The notes under the pieces are model-generated. The model ran no database searches and was not told where the DNA came from. It saw only the letters and a list, made by a program, of their open reading frames with translations. A stretch of DNA of 64,000 bases from Telmatospirillum siberiense. Lineage in GTDB: Bacteria; Pseudomonadota; Alphaproteobacteria; Rhodospirillales; Magnetospirillaceae. Positions 1-9,029 of this stretch are shown here, in pieces. Each line of letters opens with the position of its first letter. Position 1 is the first letter of the stretch. The DNA lies in the NCBI RefSeq assembly GCF_002845745.1, contig NZ_PIUM01000024.1:1-64000 (forward strand), given 5' to 3'. The position numbers and the translations under genes were made by a program.

Positions 1-1
1 C

Positions 2-1747
2 GGCAACCCCACCGGCTGGCCCCCCACCACCAGTCCCAGCGACAACGATCTTCGCGCGGTGCCTTTGCGCCTGGGCAACGTCATGTCGTTGGTGCCGCCG
101 GCTCATGCTGAAAGCTCAGATCCGACCGCGCGCCCCGCCGTCCCCTCGGCGGACATATCCGCGCCATCGCCCCCAAGTGGACTGACAGCGGCCCCTCCCG
201 AAACGGATTTCTACTTTCTTGAGAAACACCGGCCGGAGACCACTTCTTCCCTTCCGCATACGGCCGATCAGCCCACGGCACCCCTTGATTCCATACCGCG
301 CGGCCTGGACGGCGTGATGTCGGACATCCCGGCCATGCCGGACGCGGCGATTGCTCCGCCGCGTCCATCTGCCGCCCCGCCCCCGTCGTCACCCGATCAG
401 CCGCTCTCCTTTACCAGCGAGAAGAAAGCGGTCGGCAACCGGACCGATCCGGCCACCCTGCCCAACCGCAATTCCATCCCTTGGACCTTGGAGCTGCGCC
501 CCGAATCGGTACCAAAATCAGAACCGATCCCCCGCCCATTCGACCCTCTTGCGCTGAAGGGCGACTTTCCCATCCTGCGCGAAAAGGTTCATGGGCGTCC
601 GTTGATCTGGCTGGACAACGCCGCCACCACGCAGAAACCCCAGGCCGTGATCGACCGGCTATCGCATTTCTACGCTCACGAGAATTCCAACATTCACCGG
701 GGCGCCCACACCCTGGCGGCGCGGGCCACCGACGCCTATGAGGCGGCACGGGACAAGGTCCGACGCTTCCTCGGGGCGGGATCGGTCGATGAAATCGTCT
801 TCGTCCGCGGTGCGACCGAGGGGATCAATTTGGTAGCCCAGGCCTGGGGCCGGCATCATATCGAAAAAGACGACGAAATCGTCATTACCTGGCTTGAGCA
901 CCACGCCAATATCGTGCCCTGGCAACAACTTTGCGCGGAAAAGGGTGCCCGTTTGCGGGTGGCGCCGGTCGACGACAGAGGCCAGATCCTGCTGGAAGAT
1001 TACGCAAAGCTGCTGGGCCCACGGACCCGTATCGTCGCGCTCACCCAGGTATCGAACGCTCTCGGCACCGTCACTCCGTTACAGCCGATGATCGAAATGG
1101 CCCACAGTCACGGCGCCTGCGTCCTGGTCGACGGAGCCCAGGCGGTATCTCACATGCCGGTCAATGTGCAGGCGCTCGACTGCGATTTCTACGTCTTTTC
1201 CGGCCATAAAGTCTTCGGCCCCACGGGGATCGGCGTGGTCTACGGCAAGGCGGAAGTTCTGGCCGCCACTCCGCCGTGGCAAGGCGGCGGCAATATGATC
1301 GCCGACGTCACTTTCGAGAAAACCGTTTTCCAACCGCCGCCGGCCCGTTTTGAAGCGGGAACGGGCAACATCGCGGATGCCGTTGGCCTGGGTGCCGCCA
1401 TCGATTATGTCCAATCGATCGGCATGGCCAATATCGCCGCTTATGAACACGGCCTGCTGCTCTACGGTACAGAGCGGCTGCTGAGCGTTCCTGGCCTGAC
1501 CATGATCGGTACGGCTGCGGAGAAGGCCGGTGTGCTGTCGTTCGTTCTGGCTGACGTACCGTCGGAAGAGGTCGGGAAAGCCCTCAATCGCGAAGGCATC
1601 GCCGTGCGGTCGGGCCACCATTGCGCCCAACCCATCCTGCGGCGCTTCGGCCTGGAATCGACGGTGCGGCCGTCACTCGCCTTCTACAATACCTGCGCCG
1701 ACATCGACGCGCTGGTCACGGCATTGCTACGGCTTCCGAGACCTTAA
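2..1747 (+). CDS. Cysteine desulfurase, family 2A encapsulin-cargo type (5' end outside window)
   Basis: PLP-dependent class V enzyme that releases sulfur from L-cysteine as a persulfide. The frame is open to the left edge, so the true start is probably upstream; the first in-window start codon is the GTG at 59. From that GTG, residues 1-160 are proline/serine-rich and look disordered, and the SufS-like fold begins near residue 165. The PLP lysine is K384 in SGHKVFGPTG and the catalytic cysteine is C522 in RSGHHCAQP. Ordinary SufS is about 410 residues, so the N-terminus is an added segment. Family 2A encapsulin cargo desulfurases are known to carry such an extension for loading into the shell, and a serine acetyltransferase is a known neighbour, as seen here. 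The encapsulin gene itself would lie left of the window. Enzyme class is sure; the cargo role is inference. Confidence 0.88.
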   Translation, partial: GNPTGWPPTTSPSDNDLRAVPLRLGNVMSLVPPAHAESSDPTARPAVPSADISAPSPPSGLTAAPPETDFYFLEKHRPETTSSLPHTADQPTAPLDSIPRGLDGVMSDIPAMPDAAIAPPRPSAAPPPSSPDQPLSFTSEKKAVGNRTDPATLPNRNSIPWTLELRPESVPKSEPIPRPFDPLALKGDFPILREKVHGRPLIWLDNAATTQKPQAVIDRLSHFYAHENSNIHRGAHTLAARATDAYEAARDKVRRFLGAGSVDEIVFVRGATEGINLVAQAWGRHHIEKDDEIVITWLEHHANIVPWQQLCAEKGARLRVAPVDDRGQILLEDYAKLLGPRTRIVALTQVSNALGTVTPLQPMIEMAHSHGACVLVDGAQAVSHMPVNVQALDCDFYVFSGHKVFGPTGIGVVYGKAEVLAATPPWQGGGNMIADVTFEKTVFQPPPARFEAGTGNIADAVGLGAAIDYVQSIGMANIAAYEHGLLLYGTERLLSVPGLTMIGTAAEKAGVLSFVLADVPSEEVGKALNREGIAVRSGHHCAQPILRRFGLESTVRPSLAFYNTCADIDALVTALLRLPRP

Positions 1748-1778
1748 GGGCTTGGGGCGAAATTATCGCTCCAAGCCC
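1748..1778 (+). terminator. Hairpin directly after the desulfurase stop
   Basis: The 13-nt arms at 1748-1760 and 1766-1778 pair with one mismatch around a 5-nt loop, starting at the base after the stop codon. There is no clear T-run. A terminator or mRNA-stabilising role is inferred. Confidence 0.55.
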
Positions 1779-1834
1779 TGAAGCCCGAGCGGCGCATGAG
1801 CCGGCCGAAGCCGGAGGCGCAGGCATCATATAAA

Positions 1835-1920
1835 CCCTTAGGCTCTGGAGCGATTGTTTCGGCCCAGAGCCTAAGGGCTCGAGACAAAACAAATAGAGGC
1901 GTTTTGTCCCGGCTCCTTAA
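1835..1920. repeat. Two consecutive intergenic inverted repeats
   Basis: A perfect 14-bp inverted repeat has arms at 1835-1848 and 1864-1877. It is followed by a second near-perfect one with core arms 1883-1890 and 1901-1908, extendable to about 19 bp per arm (1872-1890 and 1901-1919) with a few mismatches. Together they fill the space between the convergent desulfurase and acetyltransferase genes. The stretch just before (around 1800-1833, core GCCGAAGCCGGA) resembles 61390-61416. Confidence 0.6.
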
Positions 1921-1971
1921 GATTTCATACGACGCCTCCGCTCCGCTTTCGGCGGGCTCAGGCGCCGCTCG

Positions 1972-2862
1972 TCAGATCGTGTAGTTGAACGATTCGTAGG
2001 AGATGTCGCTGAGGATCTGGTCCATCCGACGGGAGGGTTCCGGATCCTTGCCGGTCTTGATCACGCGAGCCGGAACGCCGGCCACGGTGGAATAGGCCTC
2101 GACCGGTCGCAGCACGACCGAACCGGCGGCGACGCGGGCATAGGCTCCCACCTCGATATTGCCGAGAATCTTCGCCCCCGCACCGATCATCGCGCCGCGC
2201 CTTATCTTTGGATGACGATCCGCATGTTCCTTGCCGGTCCCGCCCAGCGTGACCCCCTGCAACAGCGAAACTTCATCTTCGACCACCGCGGTTTCACCAA
2301 TCACCAACCCGGTGGCATGATCGAGCAGGACGCCGTGGCCAAACGGAACAGCCGGATGGATGTCCGTCTGAAATACCTCCGACGACCGGCTTTGCAGATA
2401 AAAGGCGAAATCCCGCTCGCCGTTGTCCCATAGCCAATGCGCCAGCCGATGGGTCTGAATGGCGTGGAATCCCTTGAAATAAAGAAAAGGCTCGATAACC
2501 CGCTCGCAAGCGGGATCACGCTCGACCACGGCTGCAATATCGGCCCGCATGGCCAAGTCCATTTGCGGATCCGCCGCCGCGGCGCGGAAGAAAGTCTCGA
2601 TGAGAAGCGGCAAGGAGACGACATCGTTCTTAAGGCGCGCCGCCACCCGATGAGATATCGCGGATAGGAAGGATGGCTGCTCGATGACGAAATCAACGAA
2701 CAACGGAGCCAACATAGGCGAAAGGGACAAGGCGTCCTCGGCCTCCTGGCGCAAACGTGCCCAAAGGACGTCGGCGGACGCTTGACGTTCCTCCGCCCCC
2801 CCTAAAACCAGATTCAGGTTGGTCGACGTGGAGCGCGTCACAATGCTTTTCCACCTTTCCAT
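1972..2862 (-). CDS. cysE: Serine O-acetyltransferase (CysE/EpsC type)
   Basis: Transfers acetyl from acetyl-CoA to L-serine, giving the O-acetylserine used for cysteine synthesis. The 296-residue frame has a helical N-terminal half and a C-terminal left-handed beta-helix of hexapeptide repeats. Histidines in LLDHATG and DRHPKI match the catalytic region of the family. The protein ends in isoleucine (FNYTI), the terminal residue that in known CysE proteins docks into the CysK active site, so cysteine synthase complex formation is plausible. It faces the cysteine desulfurase, and the pairing suggests local cysteine supply to a sulfur-storing compartment. The start is not firm, because no strong ribosome site precedes the ATG at 2862. 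Confidence 0.9.
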   Translation of the reverse strand: MERWKSIVTRSTSTNLNLVLGGAEERQASADVLWARLRQEAEDALSLSPMLAPLFVDFVIEQPSFLSAISHRVAARLKNDVVSLPLLIETFFRAAAADPQMDLAMRADIAAVVERDPACERVIEPFLYFKGFHAIQTHRLAHWLWDNGERDFAFYLQSRSSEVFQTDIHPAVPFGHGVLLDHATGLVIGETAVVEDEVSLLQGVTLGGTGKEHADRHPKIRRGAMIGAGAKILGNIEVGAYARVAAGSVVLRPVEAYSTVAGVPARVIKTGKDPEPSRRMDQILSDISYESFNYTI

Positions 2863-3452
2863 CTTGCGAGCCGTCGGCCCCTAAGGTCCTGTTGATAAAG
2901 ACAGGTCCTTAGCCCGAACGGCACGTCTCGCCCGCTGCGGCGGAGCGCAGGCCCTGAAGGCCTGCCATCTATTTTACAAAATGTTATGATGGTAACAACA
3001 ATTTTAGCACACATTCATACTATCCCAATAGCCATACCCATTATTCAACATATATTTTTTGTTTATTTTTCAGATCGATGACATGGCGATATCACGCAAC
3101 TTGAGACGGCGTTGCCATAGACAAACCTTGTGCCGGCTTGCCAGTTCGGACATCCCGGGAAGCAATGGCGGCCCTAAATTTCACACAAAAACATTCCTGT
3201 ATCGATCGTCCATATATCGCTATACACTTTATTTATAGAATAAGTAGTAATTTAACATCGTCATTGCGTGTTTTATGAGATGATCTTGCGCCACTTCGCC
3301 GTTCCGGGTTTTCGCTCCGTCCTGACCGTCGGCACCCGGCTGGCTCGGGATGACGAATCCTGCAGCTATCTGGGGGGCTGACCGACCCTGCACGCGTTGC
3401 TCCACCCGGATGAGCCCACGACCCCAATCAATGTCGGCATAGGACTCCAAAC
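2863..3452. other. AT-rich intergenic region
   Basis: No convincing gene is seen in these 590 bp. A near-perfect hairpin (2881-2892 with 2901-2912, one mismatch) lies upstream of the acetyltransferase start. The stretch from about 2970 to 3260 is much richer in A and T than its surroundings and probably holds promoters for the two flanking divergent genes. No copy of the 20-bp regulon element is present. Confidence 0.6.
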
Positions 3453-4481
3453 ATGATGCATCTTCGCCGCGTCTCGGCCGCACTTGGCCTGTTCATCGCT
3501 CTCGGCTTTCCGGTGATGGCCCATGCCGGGCAAACCATCGACAAAATCAGGACGAGAGGTGAACTCGTCTGCGGCGTCAGCCAAGGTTCCGCCGGCTTGT
3601 CCCTTCCGGATTCGAACGGCCGCTGGTCGGGTCTCGACGTCGACTATTGCAAGGCGGTTGCCGCCGCGGTCCTGGGAGACGGCGAGAAAGTCCGCTTCGT
3701 TCCCCTCAGTTCCGCACAGCGGTTCGCCGTCCTGCAAAATGGCGAAATCGACATTCTCTCTCGCAACACGACCTGGACATCGACCCGCGACGCCTCGCTC
3801 GGCCTGGCATTCGTCGGCACGATTTTCTATGACGGCCAAGCCTTCCTCGTTCCGAAGAAGCTAGGCGTCACCAGAGCTCGTCAACTGGATGGGGCAACCG
3901 TCTGCGTGCAACCCGGCACGGTGAACGAGCAAAACCTGGTCGATTATTTCACCGCCAACAATTTGAAATTCAAATCGGTGGTGATCGAAAGCCTGCCTGA
4001 ACTGGAGGCCGCTTTCTATGCCGGCCGGTGTGACGTCTATCTGTCCGACGCCTCGACCCTGTCGGCCAGCCGGGCCGCGCGCGCTCCGAAGATCGACGAC
4101 TTCCTGATCCTGCCCGAACGCATTACCAAATCGCCGCTTTCCCCGGTGGTCAGGGCCGACGACCCTCAGTGGTTCGCCATCACCCGCTGGACGCTTAATC
4201 TGCTGATTGAAGCGGAAGAACTCGGCGTGACGAGCCGGAATGTCGAACAGCAGAAAGCGTCGAAGGATCCGGCCGTCCAAAGGCTGTTGGGTGTGGCGCC
4301 CGGCATCGGCAAGGCCTTCGGTCTCGACGAGACCTGGGGCGCACGGGTCATCGCCGCCGTCGGAAATTATGGCGAAATCTTCGACCGCAATCTCGGCCCC
4401 GGAACCAAGCTCGGTCTCGACAGGGGGCTGAACGCGCTGTGGTCGAAGGGAGGCCTGCTCTACGCACCGCCATTCCAATGA
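3453..4481 (+). CDS. aapJ: General L-amino acid ABC transporter, periplasmic binding protein (AapJ-like)
   Basis: Solute-binding protein (SBP_bac_3 fold) that captures polar amino acids in the periplasm for an ABC importer. It has 342 residues, a signal peptide of about 25 residues ending in AHA, and the family's typical length and motifs (GELVCGVSQG near the mature N-terminus; later CVQPGTVNEQN). The stop overlaps the start of the fused permease gene (ATGA), so the two are translationally coupled. Substrate breadth is inferred from similarity to AapJ/BztA. Confidence 0.9.
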   Translation: MMHLRRVSAALGLFIALGFPVMAHAGQTIDKIRTRGELVCGVSQGSAGLSLPDSNGRWSGLDVDYCKAVAAAVLGDGEKVRFVPLSSAQRFAVLQNGEIDILSRNTTWTSTRDASLGLAFVGTIFYDGQAFLVPKKLGVTRARQLDGATVCVQPGTVNEQNLVDYFTANNLKFKSVVIESLPELEAAFYAGRCDVYLSDASTLSASRAARAPKIDDFLILPERITKSPLSPVVRADDPQWFAITRWTLNLLIEAEELGVTSRNVEQQKASKDPAVQRLLGVAPGIGKAFGLDETWGARVIAAVGNYGEIFDRNLGPGTKLGLDRGLNALWSKGGLLYAPPFQ

Positions 4482-6532
4482 CAAGCGCCGCTCTTCCGGC
4501 ACGCGCCGGAAGCCGGACACTGCAATCGATCGCAAGAATCGGCTCCGCCGCCACCTTGTTGATCCTTTTCGCGGGGATCGGATCGACGGTCGGTTGGCCG
4601 GGACTGCGCTTCGATTTTTTATCGCAGCATTCCGGCTTTCAGATCTCGGAAAGCCTATTCCAGATCGGCGCCGATGCGCCGATCTGGCTGATGCTGATCG
4701 CCGGCCTGATCAACACCATCCGCGTATCGGCGATGGCGATGGTCCTGACCATTCCATTGGGAATCGCCCTAGCGCTTCTCCGCGGCTCGGCGTTCCGGCC
4801 CGGGCGGTGGCTGGCGACGGGAGTGATCGAACCGATCCGCAACACGCCGGTGCTCCTGCAGCTTTTCCTTTGGTACGGGATCGTCACGCAGCTTCTGCCG
4901 GGCCCTCGCCAGGCCGTGGAGATTCCACCCGGCATCCTCTTATGCAATCGGGGTCTTTATTTTCCGTGGTTCGACGGTTCCGGCGTCACCTGGCCAAAAC
5001 TCGCCGGCTTCAATATCGAAGGCGGCCTTTCGATATCGCCCGAATTCACCGTCCTGGTGTTCGGTCTCGCCCTGTTTCACGGTTGTTATCTGGCGGAAAT
5101 TTTTCGCGCCGGCTTCCTCGCCGTGCCCCGCGGTCAGCGTGACGCGGCCAAAGCCTTGTCGATGCCGGCATTTTCGACCCTGCGCAAGATCTTGCTACCG
5201 CAGGCTCTGGCCTTCGCGCTGCCCTCGACGGCCGCTCAAATTCTAGCCCTCGTGAAGAACAGTTCCTTGGCGATCGCCATCGGATTTGCCGATTTCGTTG
5301 CCGTCCTCAACACGTCGGTCAATCAAAACGGCCGCACCTTGGAAGGCTTGATCGTCATCATCCTGGTTTTCCTCGGCCTCAATACTCTATTGGGAGCAGC
5401 CGTCGAAAAAGGGACGCGGCGCTTCGGCAAGGCGACGCGCGGACAACTGGCGGTCGAGCGCCAAAGTATGGAGGACCGCAAACCGGCGGGGCTTCGCGTC
5501 TGTTCCGACATCGCGATGATCGCCACCGCCACGGCGATATTTCTCCCCGCGATTGTGCGCATTTTCCGTTGGGGCGTTCTCGATGCGGCTTGGGCCGGCT
5601 CGCCAGCCGACTGTGCGATGGCAAACGGAGCCTGCTGGGCCGTGGTGACGGAAAAGGCGCCCCTGCTGCTGTTCGGACCATTCCCCGGCGCGGAAACCTG
5701 GCGTCCGCTGATCGCCACCTTGCTCATCATTCTTTTCATCATTGCGCTCGGCATCGATCGCCTGCGTCATGCCGGTGTCAGCCTGGCCGCGCTCGCCGCC
5801 ACCATGATCGGATGGATTTGGCTCCTCGGGGGCGGCGCGGGCCTCGCTTCGGTACCGACCAACGCTTGGGGCGGCCTTTCGCTTACCAGCGGCCTTGCCG
5901 TCGCGGTCGTCATGGGCGCCTGCCTTCTGGCCTTGCCATTGGCTCTCGCCCGGCGATCCCCCCATAAGACGATCCATATCCCCGCCGTCATTTTCATCGA
6001 AATTTTTCGCGGCGTCCCGCTGGTCGCCTTGCTGCTGAGCGCGGATATCCTGATCCCCGGACTCCTGCCCTCCGGTTGGCAGTTTGACAAGCTGTGGCGC
6101 GCCTATGCCGCGATCACCCTGCTGGCATCGGTCAACCTCGCCGAAGTCATGCGTGGCGCGCTTGCCGCCGTGGCACCCGGGCAAACCGAGGCCGCCCGTG
6201 CCCTGGGCCTGTCCGCGCGGCGAAGTTTTCTCCTCGTGATCCTGCCGCAAGCCATCAGAATCGCCATGCCGGCGCTGGTCAATGTTTTCGTCGGCGCGAT
6301 CAAGGACACCTCTCTCGTCCTGATCGTCGGTATTCTCGATATTACCGGGGCCGCCAAGGCCGCGGTCGCCGACCCCGCCTGGAGAAACTTCGCACCGGAA
6401 ATCTATCTGTTCCTGGCCGCCGTCTATTTTGCCCTTTGTTTTCCCATCGGCCGGCTCGCCCGGCGCATGACGGATCAAACGACCGCCGACAGCCCCTCAA
6501 GAAAACGCTCGATATCGGCGGCATCGTTATAG
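4478..6532 (+). CDS. Fused amino-acid ABC transporter permease (AapQ-AapM in one chain)
   Basis: Inner-membrane permease of the general amino-acid importer. The 684-residue protein carries two complete permease modules that are normally separate AapQ and AapM polypeptides. Each has its own EAA loop for contact with an ATPase, at about residues 202-245 (FRAGFLAVPRGQRDAAKALS) and 550-594 (RGALAAVAPGQTEAARALGL). The start at 4478 overlaps the aapJ stop. No ATP-binding subunit follows; the next gene is on the opposite strand and overlaps this 3' end. The ATPase must be supplied from elsewhere, or the system is incomplete. Confidence 0.88.
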   Translation: MTSAALPARAGSRTLQSIARIGSAATLLILFAGIGSTVGWPGLRFDFLSQHSGFQISESLFQIGADAPIWLMLIAGLINTIRVSAMAMVLTIPLGIALALLRGSAFRPGRWLATGVIEPIRNTPVLLQLFLWYGIVTQLLPGPRQAVEIPPGILLCNRGLYFPWFDGSGVTWPKLAGFNIEGGLSISPEFTVLVFGLALFHGCYLAEIFRAGFLAVPRGQRDAAKALSMPAFSTLRKILLPQALAFALPSTAAQILALVKNSSLAIAIGFADFVAVLNTSVNQNGRTLEGLIVIILVFLGLNTLLGAAVEKGTRRFGKATRGQLAVERQSMEDRKPAGLRVCSDIAMIATATAIFLPAIVRIFRWGVLDAAWAGSPADCAMANGACWAVVTEKAPLLLFGPFPGAETWRPLIATLLIILFIIALGIDRLRHAGVSLAALAATMIGWIWLLGGGAGLASVPTNAWGGLSLTSGLAVAVVMGACLLALPLALARRSPHKTIHIPAVIFIEIFRGVPLVALLLSADILIPGLLPSGWQFDKLWRAYAAITLLASVNLAEVMRGALAAVAPGQTEAARALGLSARRSFLLVILPQAIRIAMPALVNVFVGAIKDTSLVLIVGILDITGAAKAAVADPAWRNFAPEIYLFLAAVYFALCFPIGRLARRMTDQTTADSPSRKRSISAASL

Positions 6533-7635
6533 ATATGCGGTGCCACCCGGATCGCGCCGTTGCGGGAACTGACATAGATCTTCCGTTCCGCCAATTTGGC
6601 GGCGGCCGCGCCCGCGTCGAAACCCGGCTTGCGAAGCCCGATAATGTGGCCGGCGCGCCTCGCCGCCGGTGGACTTGAAAAACCGAGCTCCGCCGCCCGT
6701 TCGGCGATTCGCGTCGTCAATGGCGCCAGATAGGCGGCGATCCGCTCCGTTCCCCATGCTCGAATGAGACGGATGCCGGCGATCGCCATGGGAAGCGTCA
6801 CGAAATTGCTGCGCTCGCCCATATCGTAGCGACGGGCGCCATCCATGAACGTCAATTCCCGCTCGTAGCGATCGGTGATCAGATCGGCACCCACGCGGGA
6901 AAATGTATGTTCCTCGAGCGGCACGCCGGATTGACGATCGGGATCGGCGTAGAGAAATGCCAAGCCATAGGGACCAAGCAACCATTTATAGGTTGGAAAA
7001 ACCAGATAATCGGGGCGCACCGTCCGCACGGAAAATGGACGGGCGCCAATCGACTGTGTCCCGTCCACCACCAATTGGGCGCCGACCTCGTCAGCCGCCG
7101 CGCGGATGGCGACCAGATCGAGTGCGGCGCCATCATTCCAATGAAGCGGCGTCAGCGACAGCACTCCGACTTCGGGTCTGGAGCGGTCTTGCAGACGCGC
7201 CAGAATCGCCGCGGTCCAGTCGTGATCGGACGGACGCGGCAATTCCTCGTGGATGGCTCCTGTTTCGGCAGCCAGGCGAATCCAGACATAGACCGGGGAT
7301 GGATGCTCCTCCTCGATGGTGAGCACCACTTTTCCGGGATCGACCGTCAGATTACGGGCAGACGTGGCGATACCGTAACTTGCCGAACCGACGATGGCGA
7401 TGTCTCGCGGCTGGGCGTCGACAAGGGCGGCTGCTTCCGTGCGCGCCTCCTCCACGATGTCGTAGAAGCTCGCCCGCGAGAAGGTCCATGGCGTCACTTT
7501 CCGGGCGACGCCATGCTCGCCGGCGGCGCGTACGGGACCAGGGATCGGAGAGAGCGAGGCGGCGTTGAGATAAGTGATATCCGCTGGAATATCGAATAAA
7601 TCGGATCGACCAAACGAAGGTGACTGCGATGCCAT
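6475..7635 (-). CDS. Class V aminotransferase / cysteine desulfurase-like PLP enzyme
   Basis: PLP-dependent fold-type I enzyme of the isopenicillin-N-epimerase/NifS superfamily; the substrate cannot be told. The PLP lysine is in FPTYKWLLGPYG and the cofactor aspartate in VVDGTQSIG. I chose the ATG at 7635 because family similarity begins about ten residues later (FDIPADITYLN) and a weak GGGA lies 8 nt upstream. The frame is open to an ATG at 7725, which would add 30 residues. The 3' end overlaps the convergent permease gene by about 58 bp. No regulon element precedes it. Confidence 0.8.
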   Translation of the reverse strand: MASQSPSFGRSDLFDIPADITYLNAASLSPIPGPVRAAGEHGVARKVTPWTFSRASFYDIVEEARTEAAALVDAQPRDIAIVGSASYGIATSARNLTVDPGKVVLTIEEEHPSPVYVWIRLAAETGAIHEELPRPSDHDWTAAILARLQDRSRPEVGVLSLTPLHWNDGAALDLVAIRAAADEVGAQLVVDGTQSIGARPFSVRTVRPDYLVFPTYKWLLGPYGLAFLYADPDRQSGVPLEEHTFSRVGADLITDRYERELTFMDGARRYDMGERSNFVTLPMAIAGIRLIRAWGTERIAAYLAPLTTRIAERAAELGFSSPPAARRAGHIIGLRKPGFDAGAAAAKLAERKIYVSSRNGAIRVAPHIYNDAADIERFLEGLSAVV

Positions 7636-7914
7636 GGAAGTTTTCCCGTGGAGCGTATCTTTAAAAAGCGCGAAAGACATGGGGGCAACATCGGTGGCGA
7701 TCGACGAAATCGACCATTCCACCATCCCCTTCGCGCCTTACCGAACCCTATGGGCCAGTATATTTTCGATATAATCCATGGGCTATATTAAATATAAGTT
7801 CCTGCCACGAAACTCGGATTTTCGCATGTGCTCCCGCATTCGGCAAAGGGATGGCGGCAGAAGGACGCGGCGTCGGCTAGCAGGCTCTATATCAATAAAG
7901 TAGAGGGCGATTTA

Positions 7915-7954
7915 GACATTGGGTTGGCGCACCAATGTGCGCCGACCCAATGTC
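7915..7954 (-). terminator. Strong hairpin after the receiver gene
   Basis: The 17-nt arms 7915-7931 and 7938-7954 pair with one mismatch, and complementarity continues weakly outward. The hairpin sits 9 bp past the receiver stop. It lacks a clear T-run, so termination is inferred. Confidence 0.55.
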
Positions 7955-7962
7955 ATCGCGCT

Positions 7963-8328
7963 CTAAGCCGCGACCGCAGCATCAAGGACGCGCTGAATGG
8001 CCCGGACCAGTTCCGCTTCGCGAAAGGGCTTCTGCAGGACGACCGCCTTTGGCCGAAGCGCCCGCACGCGGGACGCATCGCCGCTGACGAACAAATGGGG
8101 GATCGGGCCGGTCCGGCGGATTTCCTCGACGGCGGAGAGACCGCTGCCCTCGCCCAAACGGGCATCGACGATCATCAGATCAGGGTCGTATCGGCCGGCG
8201 GCAATCACCGCGGCGGTCTCGGTCGCCGCGATCGCGCACATGTCGTGCCCCATCTCCACCAACATCTCTCCGAGCAGAAGGCCGATAACGGCATCGTCCT
8301 CGATCACCAGGACACGAAGTGCTTTCAT
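7963..8328 (-). CDS. Single-domain response regulator (receiver only)
   Basis: A CheY-like receiver of 121 residues without an output domain. The acidic pair is in VIEDDA, the phospho-acceptor Asp is in MIVDARLG (about residue 55), the conserved Ser is in FVSGD, and the Lys is in LQKPF. It lies 61 bp downstream of dps on the same strand with no obvious terminator between, so it may be co-transcribed from the dps promoter and thus belong to the same regulon. Such stand-alone receivers often act as phosphate sinks or connect hybrid kinases; its partner is unknown. Confidence 0.85.
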   Translation of the reverse strand: MKALRVLVIEDDAVIGLLLGEMLVEMGHDMCAIAATETAAVIAAGRYDPDLMIVDARLGEGSGLSAVEEIRRTGPIPHLFVSGDASRVRALRPKAVVLQKPFREAELVRAIQRVLDAAVAA

Positions 8329-8389
8329 TTTGCCAAATAGCCTCTGTCATCACGGTTTTGCGTTTGCGGGCAGGAGAGATTGACGGCGA

Positions 8390-8869
8390 TCATTGCGGAG
8401 CGGCGTGGGATTCGACGAACCAAAGCTGCTGATCGATGCCGCGGGAAATTTCGGTAAACAGATCGGCCGTATTCGCATCGCCGAATTCGCTGGCCAGATC
8501 GATGGCCTCCCGCGCGGATTGACCGAACGCCGCCAGGGTGCCGGAAACGGCGAATATGTGCCGAACCTCATCGGCGATACCAAGCGGATAGGGAACCAGG
8601 AAGGAACGCTCGGCCGCCACCTGAATGGTGCCATGGGCGGTGCCGCCCAAGCCCGCGGCGCGCTCGGCGAGAAGGTCGGTGTAGGCATCGACCGCCTTCG
8701 CAACCTTGTCGAAAAGTTCGTGGGTTGCGATAAAGCCGGGACCCCGCACGTTCCAATGCGCCTGTTTCATCTGGGCATGAAGATCGATCGCCGCGGCCAA
8801 GTGCTTGTTCAGCAGCTCGACGGACTGCGAACGGATGTTCTCGGACAATGTGTTTCGCGTCGGTTGCAT
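8390..8869 (-). CDS. dps: Dps family DNA-protecting ferritin-like protein
   Basis: Forms a 12-subunit shell that oxidises and stores iron and shields DNA in starvation or oxidative stress. The 159-residue protein has the Dps helical bundle and the ferroxidase motif around MKQAHWNVRGPGF followed by HELFD. The start at 8869 is set by a GGAGA ribosome site and by the promoter 40 bp upstream; the frame's upstream extension is untranslated leader. The regulon element ahead of it (8936-8954) is the only fully palindromic copy. A receiver gene follows on the same strand. Confidence 0.93.
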   Translation of the reverse strand: MQPTRNTLSENIRSQSVELLNKHLAAAIDLHAQMKQAHWNVRGPGFIATHELFDKVAKAVDAYTDLLAERAAGLGGTAHGTIQVAAERSFLVPYPLGIADEVRHIFAVSGTLAAFGQSAREAIDLASEFGDANTADLFTEISRGIDQQLWFVESHAAPQ

Positions 8870-8908
8870 GGTTTTCAAGTCTCCAACGTTTCGGAAAAGC
8901 CGGCGAGG

Positions 8909-8954
8909 ACCATAGCGGATGGGCGAGTGCGGAACGTAGATTCGGAATCTACTC
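8909..8954 (-). promoter_or_regulatory. Regulon promoter element for dps (copy 1)
   Basis: The minus strand at 8954-8936 reads GAGTAGATTCCGAATCTAC, a perfect dyad around the central C (arms GTAGATTC and GAATCTAC). A -10-like TATGGT lies 27 bp after TTCCGA, at 8914-8909. Confidence 0.75.
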
Positions 8955-9029
8955 AAACGCCGGCGGGGACGCCGGTGCCGCTTTGTTTCGTCCGGGACGG
9001 ATCGGCACCCCGCCGGAAATCGATTCCGA

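Noticed and set aside
5387-6478. 363-codon minus-strand frame
   Set aside because: Antisense to the fused permease, very rich in Gly, Asp and Gln, with no domain.
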